Source: Deltaproteobacteria bacterium
Lineage (GTDB): Bacteria; Myxococcota_A; UBA796; CAJQPC01
Assembly (NCBI GenBank): GCA_016717595.1
Contig: JADKFE010000009.1
Location: 1 to 64,000 of the forward strand
DNA length: 64,000 nucleotides
Reading direction: 5' to 3'
Positions 18,458 to 26,668 of this stretch are shown piece by piece. Within the stretch, counting starts at the first letter, position 1; each line of letters begins with the position of its first letter. Position numbers and translations under genes: made by a program. The notes below the pieces were generated by a model. The model was given only the letters and a program-made list of their open reading frames with translations. It was not told the origin of the DNA and made no database searches.

Positions 18458-19488
18458 CTCCCCTCCCCGTCGTCAGTCTCTAGCTCGGGCGGGAGCTGGT
18501 AGGTGACCACGATGATCGCGCCCGGCGCCGGAGCCTCGTCAAACACGACCGCCGGGGGGCTGGGCTCCAGAGACCAACCTGAGTCTAAGCGCACGCCGTC
18601 CACGGACACCCGCGCCGCGTCGTTGTAGGGCTCGGACTGGAGCAAAAACCGCGTCGGGAACGCCTGGGAGAGCTCCCCCATGCGCGTGGCGATGGCGGAG
18701 AGGTCGGCCTGGCAGATGTCTTCGACCACGCCGCCCGAGGCCAAGGCGACCTCCGCGTACCGATCGCCGGGCTGGGCCTGGCCGCCAGCGCCGCGGCAGC
18801 CGGTCTCGGGGGCCCCGATGACCGCGCTGAACAAGGCCGGTGAGCCAGAGGCGGCGGCCTCATCGGCGAGCAAGGCCAAGGCGGCGGCGGTGGGATCGTC
18901 GCCGAGCCAGGCGTCGCTGTGGTCGTCGTCGTCAGAGACCACGACGACGTGCAGCGCGGCGTCGGCGCGGCGAAACCCGCGGTTGGCGCCGCCTCGGTTG
19001 GGCTCGGTCAGCGCGAGCTTCATCGCCGCGAGGCCCGCCTCGGGGCCGTCCCCAGAGGAGCCGACGGCGACGGCGTCGGCGAAGGCGGAGGCCGCGTCGG
19101 GGGTGTTGGAGGTGATGATCCAGGGGTCACCTTGGAGCACGCCGCCATCGAGCTCGTCCACCTCGGTGGTGACCACGCCGAGATGAAACGAGAGCCCGGC
19201 GTCGCCCAACGACTGCGCCAGCGCGGGGAAGGCGTCGCCCAAGGCGAGCTGCTCCTCCGCCATCGAGGCCGTGCTGTCCACCACCCACAAGACGTCGATG
19301 CGGGGCAGCGACGCTTGCTCGAAGGTCTCGGTGACGAAGACCTCCTCCTCGGCGACCTCGTCTTGGCCCCGCAGGGTGTTGTCGATGTTGCACGCGGCGA
19401 GCACGAGCAGCGGGCAGCACAACACATGGAGCCCCGTGGATAGGGGCCCCGCCTCACGAGGCGCGCTGAATGTGGAGAGCTGCCGCAT
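18454..19488 (-). CDS. von Willebrand factor A domain lipoprotein
   Basis: The 344-aa protein starts at ATG 19488 (GGAG six bases upstream) and has a signal peptide ending in lipobox LAAC. The vWA domain spans about 50-260 with MIDAS residues DSTASM, a conserved Thr region (GVVTTEVDE) and VVVSDDDDHSD. A beta-rich C-terminus follows (FLLQSEPYNDAARVSVDG). Metal-binding vWA lipoproteins mediate adhesion or complex assembly on the envelope and are abundant in Myxococcota. It is co-transcribed with the MYXO-CTERM-type protein. The ligand is unknown. Confidence 0.75.
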   Translation of the reverse strand: MRQLSTFSAPREAGPLSTGLHVLCCPLLVLAACNIDNTLRGQDEVAEEEVFVTETFEQASLPRIDVLWVVDSTASMAEEQLALGDAFPALAQSLGDAGLSFHLGVVTTEVDELDGGVLQGDPWIITSNTPDAASAFADAVAVGSSGDGPEAGLAAMKLALTEPNRGGANRGFRRADAALHVVVVSDDDDHSDAWLGDDPTAAALALLADEAAASGSPALFSAVIGAPETGCRGAGGQAQPGDRYAEVALASGGVVEDICQADLSAIATRMGELSQAFPTRFLLQSEPYNDAARVSVDGVRLDSGWSLEPSPPAVVFDEAPAPGAIIVVTYQLPPELETDDGEGS

Positions 19489-19542
19489 AGGGACTCCGGC
19501 GGGCCGGGCCAGGAGACAGTCTCTCATGACATAAGCTTGACG

Positions 19543-20067
19543 TCAACGTCCCCGCTGTGTGCGGGGGTTCCATTTCATCACCTCGACCCAGACGATCATC
19601 TCGCTCTCGGGCTCGGCCCGGCCCAGGCGTATACGCTCAAAGCCAGCCTCCCAGCGCGCCCGAAGCTCGTCGGTCAACGAGAACCAGGAGTCGATCTGCG
19701 GAGGAAGATTGAGGCTGTGGAGCGCGGCGGCGCGGCGCGTCGGGCGGGGCAGGTTCACGGTGATCTGGTAGATCTGGCCATCTTTCACGCGCACGGCGCC
19801 GCGCTCCAGGCGGATCTCGACGCCGTCGCGGGGGTCTAGCTCAACGCGCTCGGTGATGGCGCCGAGCTGCTCATCGACGACGTCCCGGGCCTCCTCCCAC
19901 GACCTGCCGCCGAGGTAAGAGACGTCCACCAGCACATGATCGGGGCGCACATAGGGCGCGCCGGGGGCCTGGGCTGAAGACGCCGCGCGCAGCCCAGAGA
20001 GGATCGGCGCGTCCTCCCCGCAGGCGACGAGGCCAAGCGCCCAGATCACGCAGACAGACCCTCTCAT
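19543..20067 (-). CDS. Hypothetical lipoprotein
   Basis: The 174-aa product begins with a short signal peptide and lipobox LVAC, giving lipidation at Cys16. The mature part is alpha/beta: YVRPDHVLVDVSYLGG, SWEEARDVVDEQLG, then strands GVEIRLERGAVRVKDGQIY and helices near the end. No recognised domain is visible. It is transcribed away from moaD (17 nt between the starts), so a divergent promoter must overlap both 5' ends. Likely outer-membrane or periplasmic. Confidence 0.65.
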   Translation of the reverse strand: MRGSVCVIWALGLVACGEDAPILSGLRAASSAQAPGAPYVRPDHVLVDVSYLGGRSWEEARDVVDEQLGAITERVELDPRDGVEIRLERGAVRVKDGQIYQITVNLPRPTRRAAALHSLNLPPQIDSWFSLTDELRARWEAGFERIRLGRAEPESEMIVWVEVMKWNPRTQRGR

Positions 20068-20083
20068 CGGTTATGTCGTCCTC

Positions 20084-20323
20084 ATGCCTGTGGTCACTCT
20101 GCGCTATTTTGCCACCCTCCGCGAGTCCCGGGGGGTCGAGTCTGAGCCCTTCACCGTGGCTGAGGGCGAGACCGCCGCCTCGGTCTACGCCAAGGTCTTC
20201 CCCAGAGAGCACGCGGGCGGCTTGCGGGTCGCCTTCGCCGTGAACCGCAGCTACGTGCCGCCGGGCGAGGTGCTCGTTGAGGGCGACGAGCTGTGCTTCT
20301 TGCCGCCTCTGGGAGGTGGCTGA
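20084..20323 (+). CDS. moaD: Molybdopterin synthase small subunit
   Basis: The 79-aa ubiquitin-like protein has the MoaD pattern: TLRYFATLRESRG, a middle helix with ETAASVYAKV, FAVNRSYVPP, LVEGDELCFLPPLGGG and a C-terminal Gly-Gly that is thiocarboxylated. It donates sulfur to precursor Z with MoaE during molybdenum cofactor synthesis. Its stop overlaps the moaE start. No other moa or moe genes are in the window. Confidence 0.92.
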   Translation: MPVVTLRYFATLRESRGVESEPFTVAEGETAASVYAKVFPREHAGGLRVAFAVNRSYVPPGEVLVEGDELCFLPPLGGG

Positions 20324-20735
20324 TGGTGCTCCTCACCCACGCGCCCATCGACGTCGCCGCCTTACGCGCGGAGATCGAGGCCACTCGCCACGGCGCGATC
20401 CTCATCTTTGAGGGGGTGGTGCGCGACAACTTCGACGGCCGCGCCGTTCTGGGCCTGGAGTACGAGGCCTACCCCGAGATGGCCGTCGCCGAGCTTGAGA
20501 AGATCGTCGCCGAAGTAAAGCGCGGTGGCCCGGCGCGAGCATGGTGATCGCCCATCGTCTGGGCCGTCTGGGGCTCGGCGAGACATCAGTGGTGATCCTC
20601 ACGGCGGCGCCGCACCGCGCGGAGTGCTACGAGGCGAGCCGTCACGGCATCGAGGCGCTCAAGGCCCGGGTGCCGATCTGGAAGAAGGAGCTGTACGCGG
20701 ATGGCGCGAGCTGGCGAGAGAACACCCCCGGATGA
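20323..20735 (+). CDS. moaE: Molybdopterin synthase catalytic subunit (frameshifted)
   Basis: The joined product of about 137 residues has the MoaE features GAILIFEGVVRDNFDGR, LEYEAYPEMA, then in the next frame MVIAHRLGRLGLGE, the HRAECYEA segment and PIWKKELYADG with catalytic lysines. The frame breaks near 20517, where one missing base in GAAGTAAAGCG restores KARWPGASMVIAHR. The rest is full length and conserved, so a sequencing indel is more likely than gene loss. ATG 20323 shares its A with the moaD stop. Confidence 0.85.
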
Positions 20736-21471
20736 CGTCGAGGCGCTCAACGACGATCCGTCCCACGACGACGAGACGAGCGCCCCCCGGCTGTTTAAGG
20801 GCAGGCCCTTAGAGAGCTACACGAGCCTCGCGACGAACCCCTACCTCAGCCTGCACGCCGAGCTAGGCCGCCCGGCGATGACCTCTGAGGCCGCCGCGGC
20901 CTGCAAAGGTCGCTGGCACGAGGAGTTTGGCCGCGAGGCGCCCCTGCACGTCGAGATCGGCGCCGGGAACGGCTTCTTCCTCTCGGGCATGGCCGCGCGG
21001 CACCCGGAGTTCAACTGGCTCGGCGTCGAGATCCGCTTCAAGCGGGTGGTGCTCACGGCGCGAAAGCTGTTGAAGGTCCAAGCCGAGGGCTGGAGCCGCA
21101 TCACACGCTACGACGGCAACGCCCTGCCGGATCTGCTGCGCCCGGGGGAGGTCGCCGGAATCTACCTCAACCACCCCGACCCCTGGCCCAAACGCCAGCA
21201 GGCCCACAACCGCATGATCTGCGGCGACTGGCTGGACATGATCGCCACCTTGCTGCGCCCCGGCGGCGACCTCAAGGTCAAGACCGATCACCAGCTCAAC
21301 GTCTTGGCCTTGGTCAAGGCGATGGAGGGGCGGCCCTTCACCCTTGTTGGGCGCTCCGACGACGTGGCCCGAGACGGCGCGCCTTGGCCGGACGACGTCG
21401 TGACCAACTACCAGCGCAAGTTCAACGAGCGGGGCCTGCCGGTCTACGCGCTCTGGTTACGCCGGGACTGA
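20701..21471 (+). CDS. trmB: tRNA (guanine-N7-)-methyltransferase
   Basis: The 256-aa Rossmann-fold methyltransferase forms m7G46 in tRNA. The SAM loop is HVEIGAGNGFFL, with WLGVEIRFKRV next. The TrmB signature YLNHPDPWPKRQQAHNRMI is clear, and TNYQRKFNERGLPVYAL closes the protein. The first 40 residues are a charged extension not typical of the family, so the true start may lie downstream. As drawn, the start overlaps moaE by 35 nt. The 3' end overlaps the convergent flippase-like gene. Confidence 0.92.
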   Translation: MARAGERTPPDDVEALNDDPSHDDETSAPRLFKGRPLESYTSLATNPYLSLHAELGRPAMTSEAAAACKGRWHEEFGREAPLHVEIGAGNGFFLSGMAARHPEFNWLGVEIRFKRVVLTARKLLKVQAEGWSRITRYDGNALPDLLRPGEVAGIYLNHPDPWPKRQQAHNRMICGDWLDMIATLLRPGGDLKVKTDHQLNVLALVKAMEGRPFTLVGRSDDVARDGAPWPDDVVTNYQRKFNERGLPVYALWLRRD

Positions 21472-22511
21472 GCCAGCACCTCGGCGGGCCGCAGCCCCGT
21501 CCAGACGAACGACACCAGCGCCGTGGCCACCTGGGTCAGCCAGATGCCCCAGTGGATGATCAGGGCGAAGGCCAAGGCCGTGGCGGCGGCGTGGGGCGCG
21601 GCGAAGAGGCCCAAGGCGCCACGACAGGCGGCCTCGTACACCCCGACGAAGCCCGGAGGCGCCGGGAGCGCGGTGCCGAGCATCGTCACCGAGAGCACGC
21701 CCAGGCCGCCCAGGTAAGGCAGCTCAAGGCCCAGGCCCCAGGCGAGCGCGACGTATTGCAGGCCCGTCCAGGCCCAGATGATCGCCGTGAGGCCGAGGGC
21801 CTGGGCGAGGCGGCGCGGCGCGCGGAGCACGTTGAGGCCCACGATGAGATTGCCCGAGAGGGCCTGCGCGCCGTCTTCAGCGCGCTGAAGGACGGTCTTG
21901 AGGCGGTCGGGGGCGCGCCTTCGCGCCGCGCCCAGCCCCCGCAGCCCCAGGCCGACCAGGCGCTCCCCGGTGAGCCCCAAGGCCAAGGCGCCTAAGCTCG
22001 CCGGGAGCAACACCGTCAGGGCGAGCCCGCGGGCCAACGACGCCAAGGACACCTCGCGGTCGCCGAGAGAGATCGTCGCCTCGGGCATCGGCGCGCTCAC
22101 CAAGGCGAGCTGGAGCATGATCAGCGCCGCGCTGAGGTCAAACAGGCGCTCGGTGAGCACGACGGCCACCCCGGCGCCGATGGGCAGGCCCACCCGACGC
22201 TGCAACAGCCAAGGCCGGGCCAGCTCCCCCAGGCGCGCGGGCAAGGTGTTGATGAAGAAGAAGCTCATACACAGCACGGCGTGGTGCTCGGCGAAGCTCC
22301 CCCGGGGCCCCAGGCCCTCGGCGAGCAGGCGCTGCCGGGCCGCGCGCAGGGCTTGTTGGGTCAAGAAGATCGCCGAGACGCCGAGCACGGCCTCGGGGCG
22401 CACCCCGCGGATGCTGTCGGCCAAGGTGTTCATGGGCACCCCGACCGCGGCGACGACGGCCAGGGTGACGCCGACGATCACCCCCAAGAGCGCCCGTTGA
22501 CGCCCGGTCAT
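21444..22511 (-). CDS. Flippase-like / LPG_synthase_TM integral membrane protein
   Basis: The 355-aa protein has about eight hydrophobic helices and the family motifs FFINTLPARLGELARPWLL, a GAGVAVVLTERLFDL segment and LPAPPGFVGVYEA. This UPF0104/LPG_synthase_TM superfamily includes the MprF flippase half and AglD-type proteins that move or use lipid-linked substrates. There is no soluble synthase domain, so it is likely a stand-alone flippase-like protein. Its ATG overlaps the stop of the upstream MYXO-CTERM protein gene by four bases. Confidence 0.8.
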   Translation of the reverse strand: MTGRQRALLGVIVGVTLAVVAAVGVPMNTLADSIRGVRPEAVLGVSAIFLTQQALRAARQRLLAEGLGPRGSFAEHHAVLCMSFFFINTLPARLGELARPWLLQRRVGLPIGAGVAVVLTERLFDLSAALIMLQLALVSAPMPEATISLGDREVSLASLARGLALTVLLPASLGALALGLTGERLVGLGLRGLGAARRRAPDRLKTVLQRAEDGAQALSGNLIVGLNVLRAPRRLAQALGLTAIIWAWTGLQYVALAWGLGLELPYLGGLGVLSVTMLGTALPAPPGFVGVYEAACRGALGLFAAPHAAATALAFALIIHWGIWLTQVATALVSFVWTGLRPAEVLAQSRRNQSA

Positions 22512-24253
22512 TGGCGGCGACGACGGCGGCGCAGGGTGAACGCGCTGAGCCCCAAGGCCAAGGCCCCCGCCCCGTCGCCGCCGCAGCCCTCACAGCGGCC
22601 GCGGTCGTCTTTCACCGCCTCGTTGGGGTCAGTGCCGAGCAGGTACTCGTCGAGGTTTGAGAAGCCGTCGAGATCCGCGTCTTCGTCGCCGTCGTCCCGG
22701 GTGGTGTCGAGGCCGTGCTCAAGCTCCCAGACGTCGCCCATGCCGTCGTGGTCGTCGTCTCGGGGCAGGCTGAGCGCGACGCTGAGCGTCTCCCCCGCGG
22801 CCACGCTCACCCAGCTCGCCCGGGCGTCGTTCACCTCGCCGGGCCACCACAGGCTCACCAGGCCGGGGTCGTTCGGGCAGTACGCCGCGCGCCGGGCCTC
22901 CAGGCGGTATCGCCCGGTGGTGAGGCCGCGCAGGGTGAGCAGGCCCTCGGCGTCGGCCTCGGCGATGAGCACGGCGCCGTCGGGATCCTCGGGGGTCGCC
23001 CACAGCTCGGCGCCATAGGCCGGCTCGCCGCCGTCGTCGGTCAGGGTGGCGGCGATGGCCCCGCCCTTGGGCAAGCTCAGCGCCGCGGCGGTCTCGTCGC
23101 CGTCGGTGAGGGTGAAGACCTGGGGCTCACCGGCCTCATCACGGACCCAGTCGCTCAGCCCACCCTCGTCCTCCGCGTAGACAAACAGCGTGTAGTCCCC
23201 GCCCCAGAGGCCCTCCAGGAGCAGATCTCCGGCCTCATCGGCCTGGGCGCCGACGCCTACGGTGCGGGTGTCGTTGTACAGCAGCCCCGTGACCCCGGAG
23301 AGATCGCCGCCGAGCCCGCCCAGGCTGAGGCGTAGGGCGGCCTCTCGGGGCATCCACAGGGCCCCGGCGTCGAGGGTGACGCCCTCCCCGCCGCCCTCGA
23401 TGCGCGCGTCGCTGGGGCGGTCCTGGCCCGGCCAGTACGACCGCGCGTAGCCGCTCGCCGAGGTCCAGGTGAGCGCGGGGCCTGGCGGGACGGCGGCGGC
23501 GACGTAGCGGCCCTCGGCGTCGGTGAGCACGCTCACGACCTGGCCCTCGGCGTAGGCCCAGACCGTCGCCTCGGCGATCGGCCCGTCGGGGCCCTCCACG
23601 GCGCCGGTGACGGTGAGCCCCGCGAGGAGCGGCAAGACGCCGAGGTCTACGGTCTCGCCCAAGGTGAGGCTCACCCGGTCGGACTCGGCCTCCTCGTAGG
23701 TGGGGCCGAGGTACTGCGCGGGATAGCCGATGGCATCAACACGAATGGCGTAATCTGCGAGGATGGTCGGGTCGGCGTCTAAGCCCTGGAGCATAAACTC
23801 CCCGCCCCCATCGCTCACCGCCTCGCGGCTGGTGTAGGCCGAGCGCGCGTCGTCCCCCACGCAGCGCACCGTCGCGCCGACCACGGGCGCCCCCTCGGCG
23901 TCTACGAGCGCGCCACGGATCACCCCTCCCTCGGGCAGGGTGAAAGAGATCCCCTCACGACGCTCGTCGTCGGTCAGCGTGAGGATCTCCCCGTCGCAGA
24001 AGCTCCAGGCCTCGGGCCAGAACCGCTGAATCGCCGCGGAGTCGTCCTCGGGCACGGCGCGCAGGCGATACCGCCCGGCGGGCACGGTTAACGAGTAACG
24101 ACCCGAGCTTGTGGTGGTGGCGACGGCGTAGTTGAGGCGCTCGTCATAGGCCACCACCCGCACACCCGAGAGCGGGGCGCCGCTCGTGTCGCGCACCTCC
24201 CCCTCAAGCTCTGCGCCGAGCGCCGCGCTGAAGAAGAACGTAAGAGGGGGCAA
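22508..24253 (-). CDS. Carboxypeptidase-regulatory-like repeat protein with MYXO-CTERM-like tag
   Basis: The 581-aa secreted protein starts at TTG 24253 with GGAG seven bases upstream, and has a short hydrophobic signal (LTFFFSAALGA). It contains several CarboxypepD_reg-like beta-sandwich units (GEVRDTSGAPLSGVRVVAYD; GALVDAEGAPVVGATVRCV; GAVEGPDGPIAEATVWAY). A calcium-type Asp-rich stretch (DDDHDGMGDVWELEHGL, DADLDGFSNLDEYLLGTDP) follows. The end is CEGCGGDG, a hydrophobic run and RRRRRR, as in MYXO-CTERM tags. It is probably a surface or adhesion protein. Confidence 0.75.
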   Translation of the reverse strand: MPPLTFFFSAALGAELEGEVRDTSGAPLSGVRVVAYDERLNYAVATTTSSGRYSLTVPAGRYRLRAVPEDDSAAIQRFWPEAWSFCDGEILTLTDDERREGISFTLPEGGVIRGALVDAEGAPVVGATVRCVGDDARSAYTSREAVSDGGGEFMLQGLDADPTILADYAIRVDAIGYPAQYLGPTYEEAESDRVSLTLGETVDLGVLPLLAGLTVTGAVEGPDGPIAEATVWAYAEGQVVSVLTDAEGRYVAAAVPPGPALTWTSASGYARSYWPGQDRPSDARIEGGGEGVTLDAGALWMPREAALRLSLGGLGGDLSGVTGLLYNDTRTVGVGAQADEAGDLLLEGLWGGDYTLFVYAEDEGGLSDWVRDEAGEPQVFTLTDGDETAAALSLPKGGAIAATLTDDGGEPAYGAELWATPEDPDGAVLIAEADAEGLLTLRGLTTGRYRLEARRAAYCPNDPGLVSLWWPGEVNDARASWVSVAAGETLSVALSLPRDDDHDGMGDVWELEHGLDTTRDDGDEDADLDGFSNLDEYLLGTDPNEAVKDDRGRCEGCGGDGAGALALGLSAFTLRRRRRRQ

Positions 24254-24416
24254 TTCAGCTCCTGAGGCCCTGCGTTGGCGGCAGAACGGGGCGTAGCGGA
24301 GGGCGTCTTGGCGCGGAGAGGATCGAGAGTCTCTTGTGTTTGGGGCCGTTCTTTAATATTGTCTCCCGCTAAGACTTCATCAGGCTGGTGTTGCCAGTCC
24401 ACAAGAGCGAGCACGC
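24254..24416. promoter_or_regulatory. Divergent intergenic region with -10-like TAATAT
   Basis: This 163-nt gap separates divergent genes. TAATAT at 24354-24359 resembles a sigma-70 -10 box for the subtilase gene 58 nt downstream. No convincing -35 box was found at 16-18 nt spacing. The stretch around 24340-24390 is more AT-rich than its surroundings. Confidence 0.3.
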
Positions 24417-25184
24417 ATGCGGTTTCGCGGCAGAGATTATGATGGCGAAGGCATCACCATCGCCATTATCGACAGCGGCATCAACCCGGAAGATCCTCGC
24501 CTCTCAGGCGCGGACGTCGTCGGCTGGAACATCCAGCTTGGCGCTACGGGCCACGCGCTCCTCGGGAGCGACTTCAAGGATGAGAACGGCCACGGGACGG
24601 AGATCGCCGTCGCGGTGCACCGCATCGCCCCCAAAGCCAAGCTCTTCGGCGTGCGAATCATGGACGCGCGCCTGAAGACCTCCGCCGACCTGATGGCCGC
24701 GGGCATCGAGACCTCCACCCGCAACGGCGCGAGCGTCATCAACCTGTCCCTCGGCACGCCGAACATGGGCAAGGCGCTCTTGCTGCGCGACTGCTGCGCC
24801 TTGGCTGTGGAGTCCGGCGCCGTGGTGCTCGCCGCCGCGCACCCCAAGGGGGATCGTGCCTACCCCGCCGATCTCCCCGAGACGCTGGGCGCGGCCTCTC
24901 ACCCCGACTGCCCGCTGGACAAGTTCTACTACTTCGGCCCCCACCGCTTCCCGGTGAAGGAGTGGGGCAACCTCTCGGGCAAGTTCTTGGCGCATGGCTA
25001 CTCGCCGCCTGTGCAAGGCTCGAAGGATCGTGGCCCTTACCGCGGCTCGGGCATGGCGACGGCCTACCTCTCCGGTCGTGTGGCCTGCCTACGCCAGGCG
25101 CTCCCCCACGAGACGCCCCAGGGCATCGCTGACGTGATGCGTCAGCTCGCGCTCACCCCCGTCCCTGAGATCGGCTACGGCTGA
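24417..25184 (+). CDS. Subtilisin-like (S8) protein, predicted catalytically inactive
   Basis: The 255-aa protein follows the S8 subtilase pattern, with Asp19 in AIIDSG and His59 in NGHGTE. The Ser block GTSMAAPxxxG reads GSGMATAYLSG here, putting Gly212 at the nucleophile position. The oxyanion AAGN motif reads AAAHPKG. Both changes argue against normal peptidase activity. No signal peptide is seen, so it is probably cytoplasmic. It lies 17 nt before the FadL-like gene, which may be co-transcribed. A role as binding or scaffold protein is possible but unproven. Confidence 0.8.
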   Translation: MRFRGRDYDGEGITIAIIDSGINPEDPRLSGADVVGWNIQLGATGHALLGSDFKDENGHGTEIAVAVHRIAPKAKLFGVRIMDARLKTSADLMAAGIETSTRNGASVINLSLGTPNMGKALLLRDCCALAVESGAVVLAAAHPKGDRAYPADLPETLGAASHPDCPLDKFYYFGPHRFPVKEWGNLSGKFLAHGYSPPVQGSKDRGPYRGSGMATAYLSGRVACLRQALPHETPQGIADVMRQLALTPVPEIGYG

Positions 25185-25201
25185 TCGCGCCGGAGCCCCT
25201 C

Positions 25202-26668
25202 ATGCTCATCCTGGCGCTCCTCACGGGGGGCCTCGCCTTCGCCAGCCCCGCCGATCACTTCGGGTTTGGCGCCGTCACGGTCGGCCGCGCAGGGGGCGGC
25301 TGGGCGCTTGACGGCGACTCCAGCGCGGCCTTGGGCAACCCGGCCTTGCTCGCGGGCTTAGAGTCCAGTGAGCTGCAGCTCGGCTACAGCGTCACCCGTT
25401 TCAGCTTCTCTGAGCTGCCGCCGATCTACTGGGACACCAACCAGGACGGCCTGATCAGCGAGGCCGACACGCCGCTGGACATGAACGGCGGCTATGACCG
25501 CGCCGACGGCACCTCCATCGGCGTCGCCCGGCGCCTCGGCGAGCGGGCCACGTTTGGCCTCTCGGTGTTTGGCCCCCAAGATCGGCTCCTGCGGCTCTAC
25601 ACCATCGAGCCCGAGCTGCCGACCTACTTCATGTACCGCAACCGCGCCCACCGCTACGCCATGGCGATGGCCTTGGCCGTGGCCCCTACGCGGGATCTGG
25701 AGCTCGGCGCCGGGGTGCAGGTCATCTCACGCTCGGTGCTCAAGGCCACGCTCACCATTGACGCCGTGGTCGAGGGCACCCCCAGCCAAGGCGGCAACGT
25801 GAGCGACGTGGCCTCGGCCACGGTGGACGTACACGAGATCTACTTTGACCTCATCCCCAAGGCGATCCCCGTGCTCGGCGCGCGGTGGAAGGTGGGCGAG
25901 CGGGTGCCCGCCTTGGAGGGCCTCGCCATCGCCGGGAGCTGGCGCGGGACGGGCGGCATCCCCGTGGAGTTTCTGCTCGACGCCCAGGTGAACGCCCGGG
26001 CGCAAGACGTTGGTGAGCTAGAGCCGGTGTCGGCGGCGATTCTGGCCGAGGCGGGAATCCAGATCTATGATCACTACATTCCCAATCAATTTCAAGCAGG
26101 TATCGCCTACTCTCTCGACAACGGTTTAAGCCTCTTCGGCGACCTCATCCACACCCGCTGGTCGGCGCTGCAGCTCAACGTCACCCAGGTGTTGGACTCC
26201 GAGGTGCAGGCCACCCTCGCCGACGTGAGCGATCTTAAGCTGCAAGACGGCAACGACGTCTCCGGCGTGATGTTCCGCAACACCACGAGCGCCCGCGCCG
26301 GGCTTGAGCTTCATCGTGAGAGCGTGCGTCTGCCCCAACGTTTTGGGCCGGGGCAGCTCACCGGGCGATTTGGCGTCGGCTTTGAGCCCAGCCCGCTGCT
26401 CTCACAGACCGCCGAGACCGCCCTGCTCGACTCCGACCGCCTCATCTTCGGCGCTGGGGTCTCCTTGTCCCACGGGCCGATCTGGGCGCCCTTGGGCGAC
26501 GGCGACATGGGCTGGAACCTCAGCGTGCAGTCTCACAGGCTGATCGACGGCGCGCTCACGCGGCGGACCCCGGATGGTCCCACCGCTGGTTACGCCGTTG
26601 ACGGCGCCCCTCTGCCCATCGGCGGCGGCTTCTTCACCGCTGGCCTGTCGTGGAGCCTCGACTACTGA
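25202..26668 (+). CDS. FadL/TodX-family outer membrane transport protein
   Basis: The 488-aa beta-barrel protein has a signal peptide (LILALLTGGLAFA). An OMPP1/FadL-like start follows: FGFGAVTVGRAGGGWALDGDSSAALGNPALLAG in substance, with GNPA typical of the family. Regular amphipathic strands and a C-terminal aromatic residue after LSWSLDY fit outer-membrane insertion. FadL-type barrels import fatty acids or other hydrophobic compounds. Its stop overlaps the start of the PrpD-like gene. Confidence 0.8.
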   Translation: MLILALLTGGLAFASPADHFGFGAVTVGRAGGGWALDGDSSAALGNPALLAGLESSELQLGYSVTRFSFSELPPIYWDTNQDGLISEADTPLDMNGGYDRADGTSIGVARRLGERATFGLSVFGPQDRLLRLYTIEPELPTYFMYRNRAHRYAMAMALAVAPTRDLELGAGVQVISRSVLKATLTIDAVVEGTPSQGGNVSDVASATVDVHEIYFDLIPKAIPVLGARWKVGERVPALEGLAIAGSWRGTGGIPVEFLLDAQVNARAQDVGELEPVSAAILAEAGIQIYDHYIPNQFQAGIAYSLDNGLSLFGDLIHTRWSALQLNVTQVLDSEVQATLADVSDLKLQDGNDVSGVMFRNTTSARAGLELHRESVRLPQRFGPGQLTGRFGVGFEPSPLLSQTAETALLDSDRLIFGAGVSLSHGPIWAPLGDGDMGWNLSVQSHRLIDGALTRRTPDGPTAGYAVDGAPLPIGGGFFTAGLSWSLDY

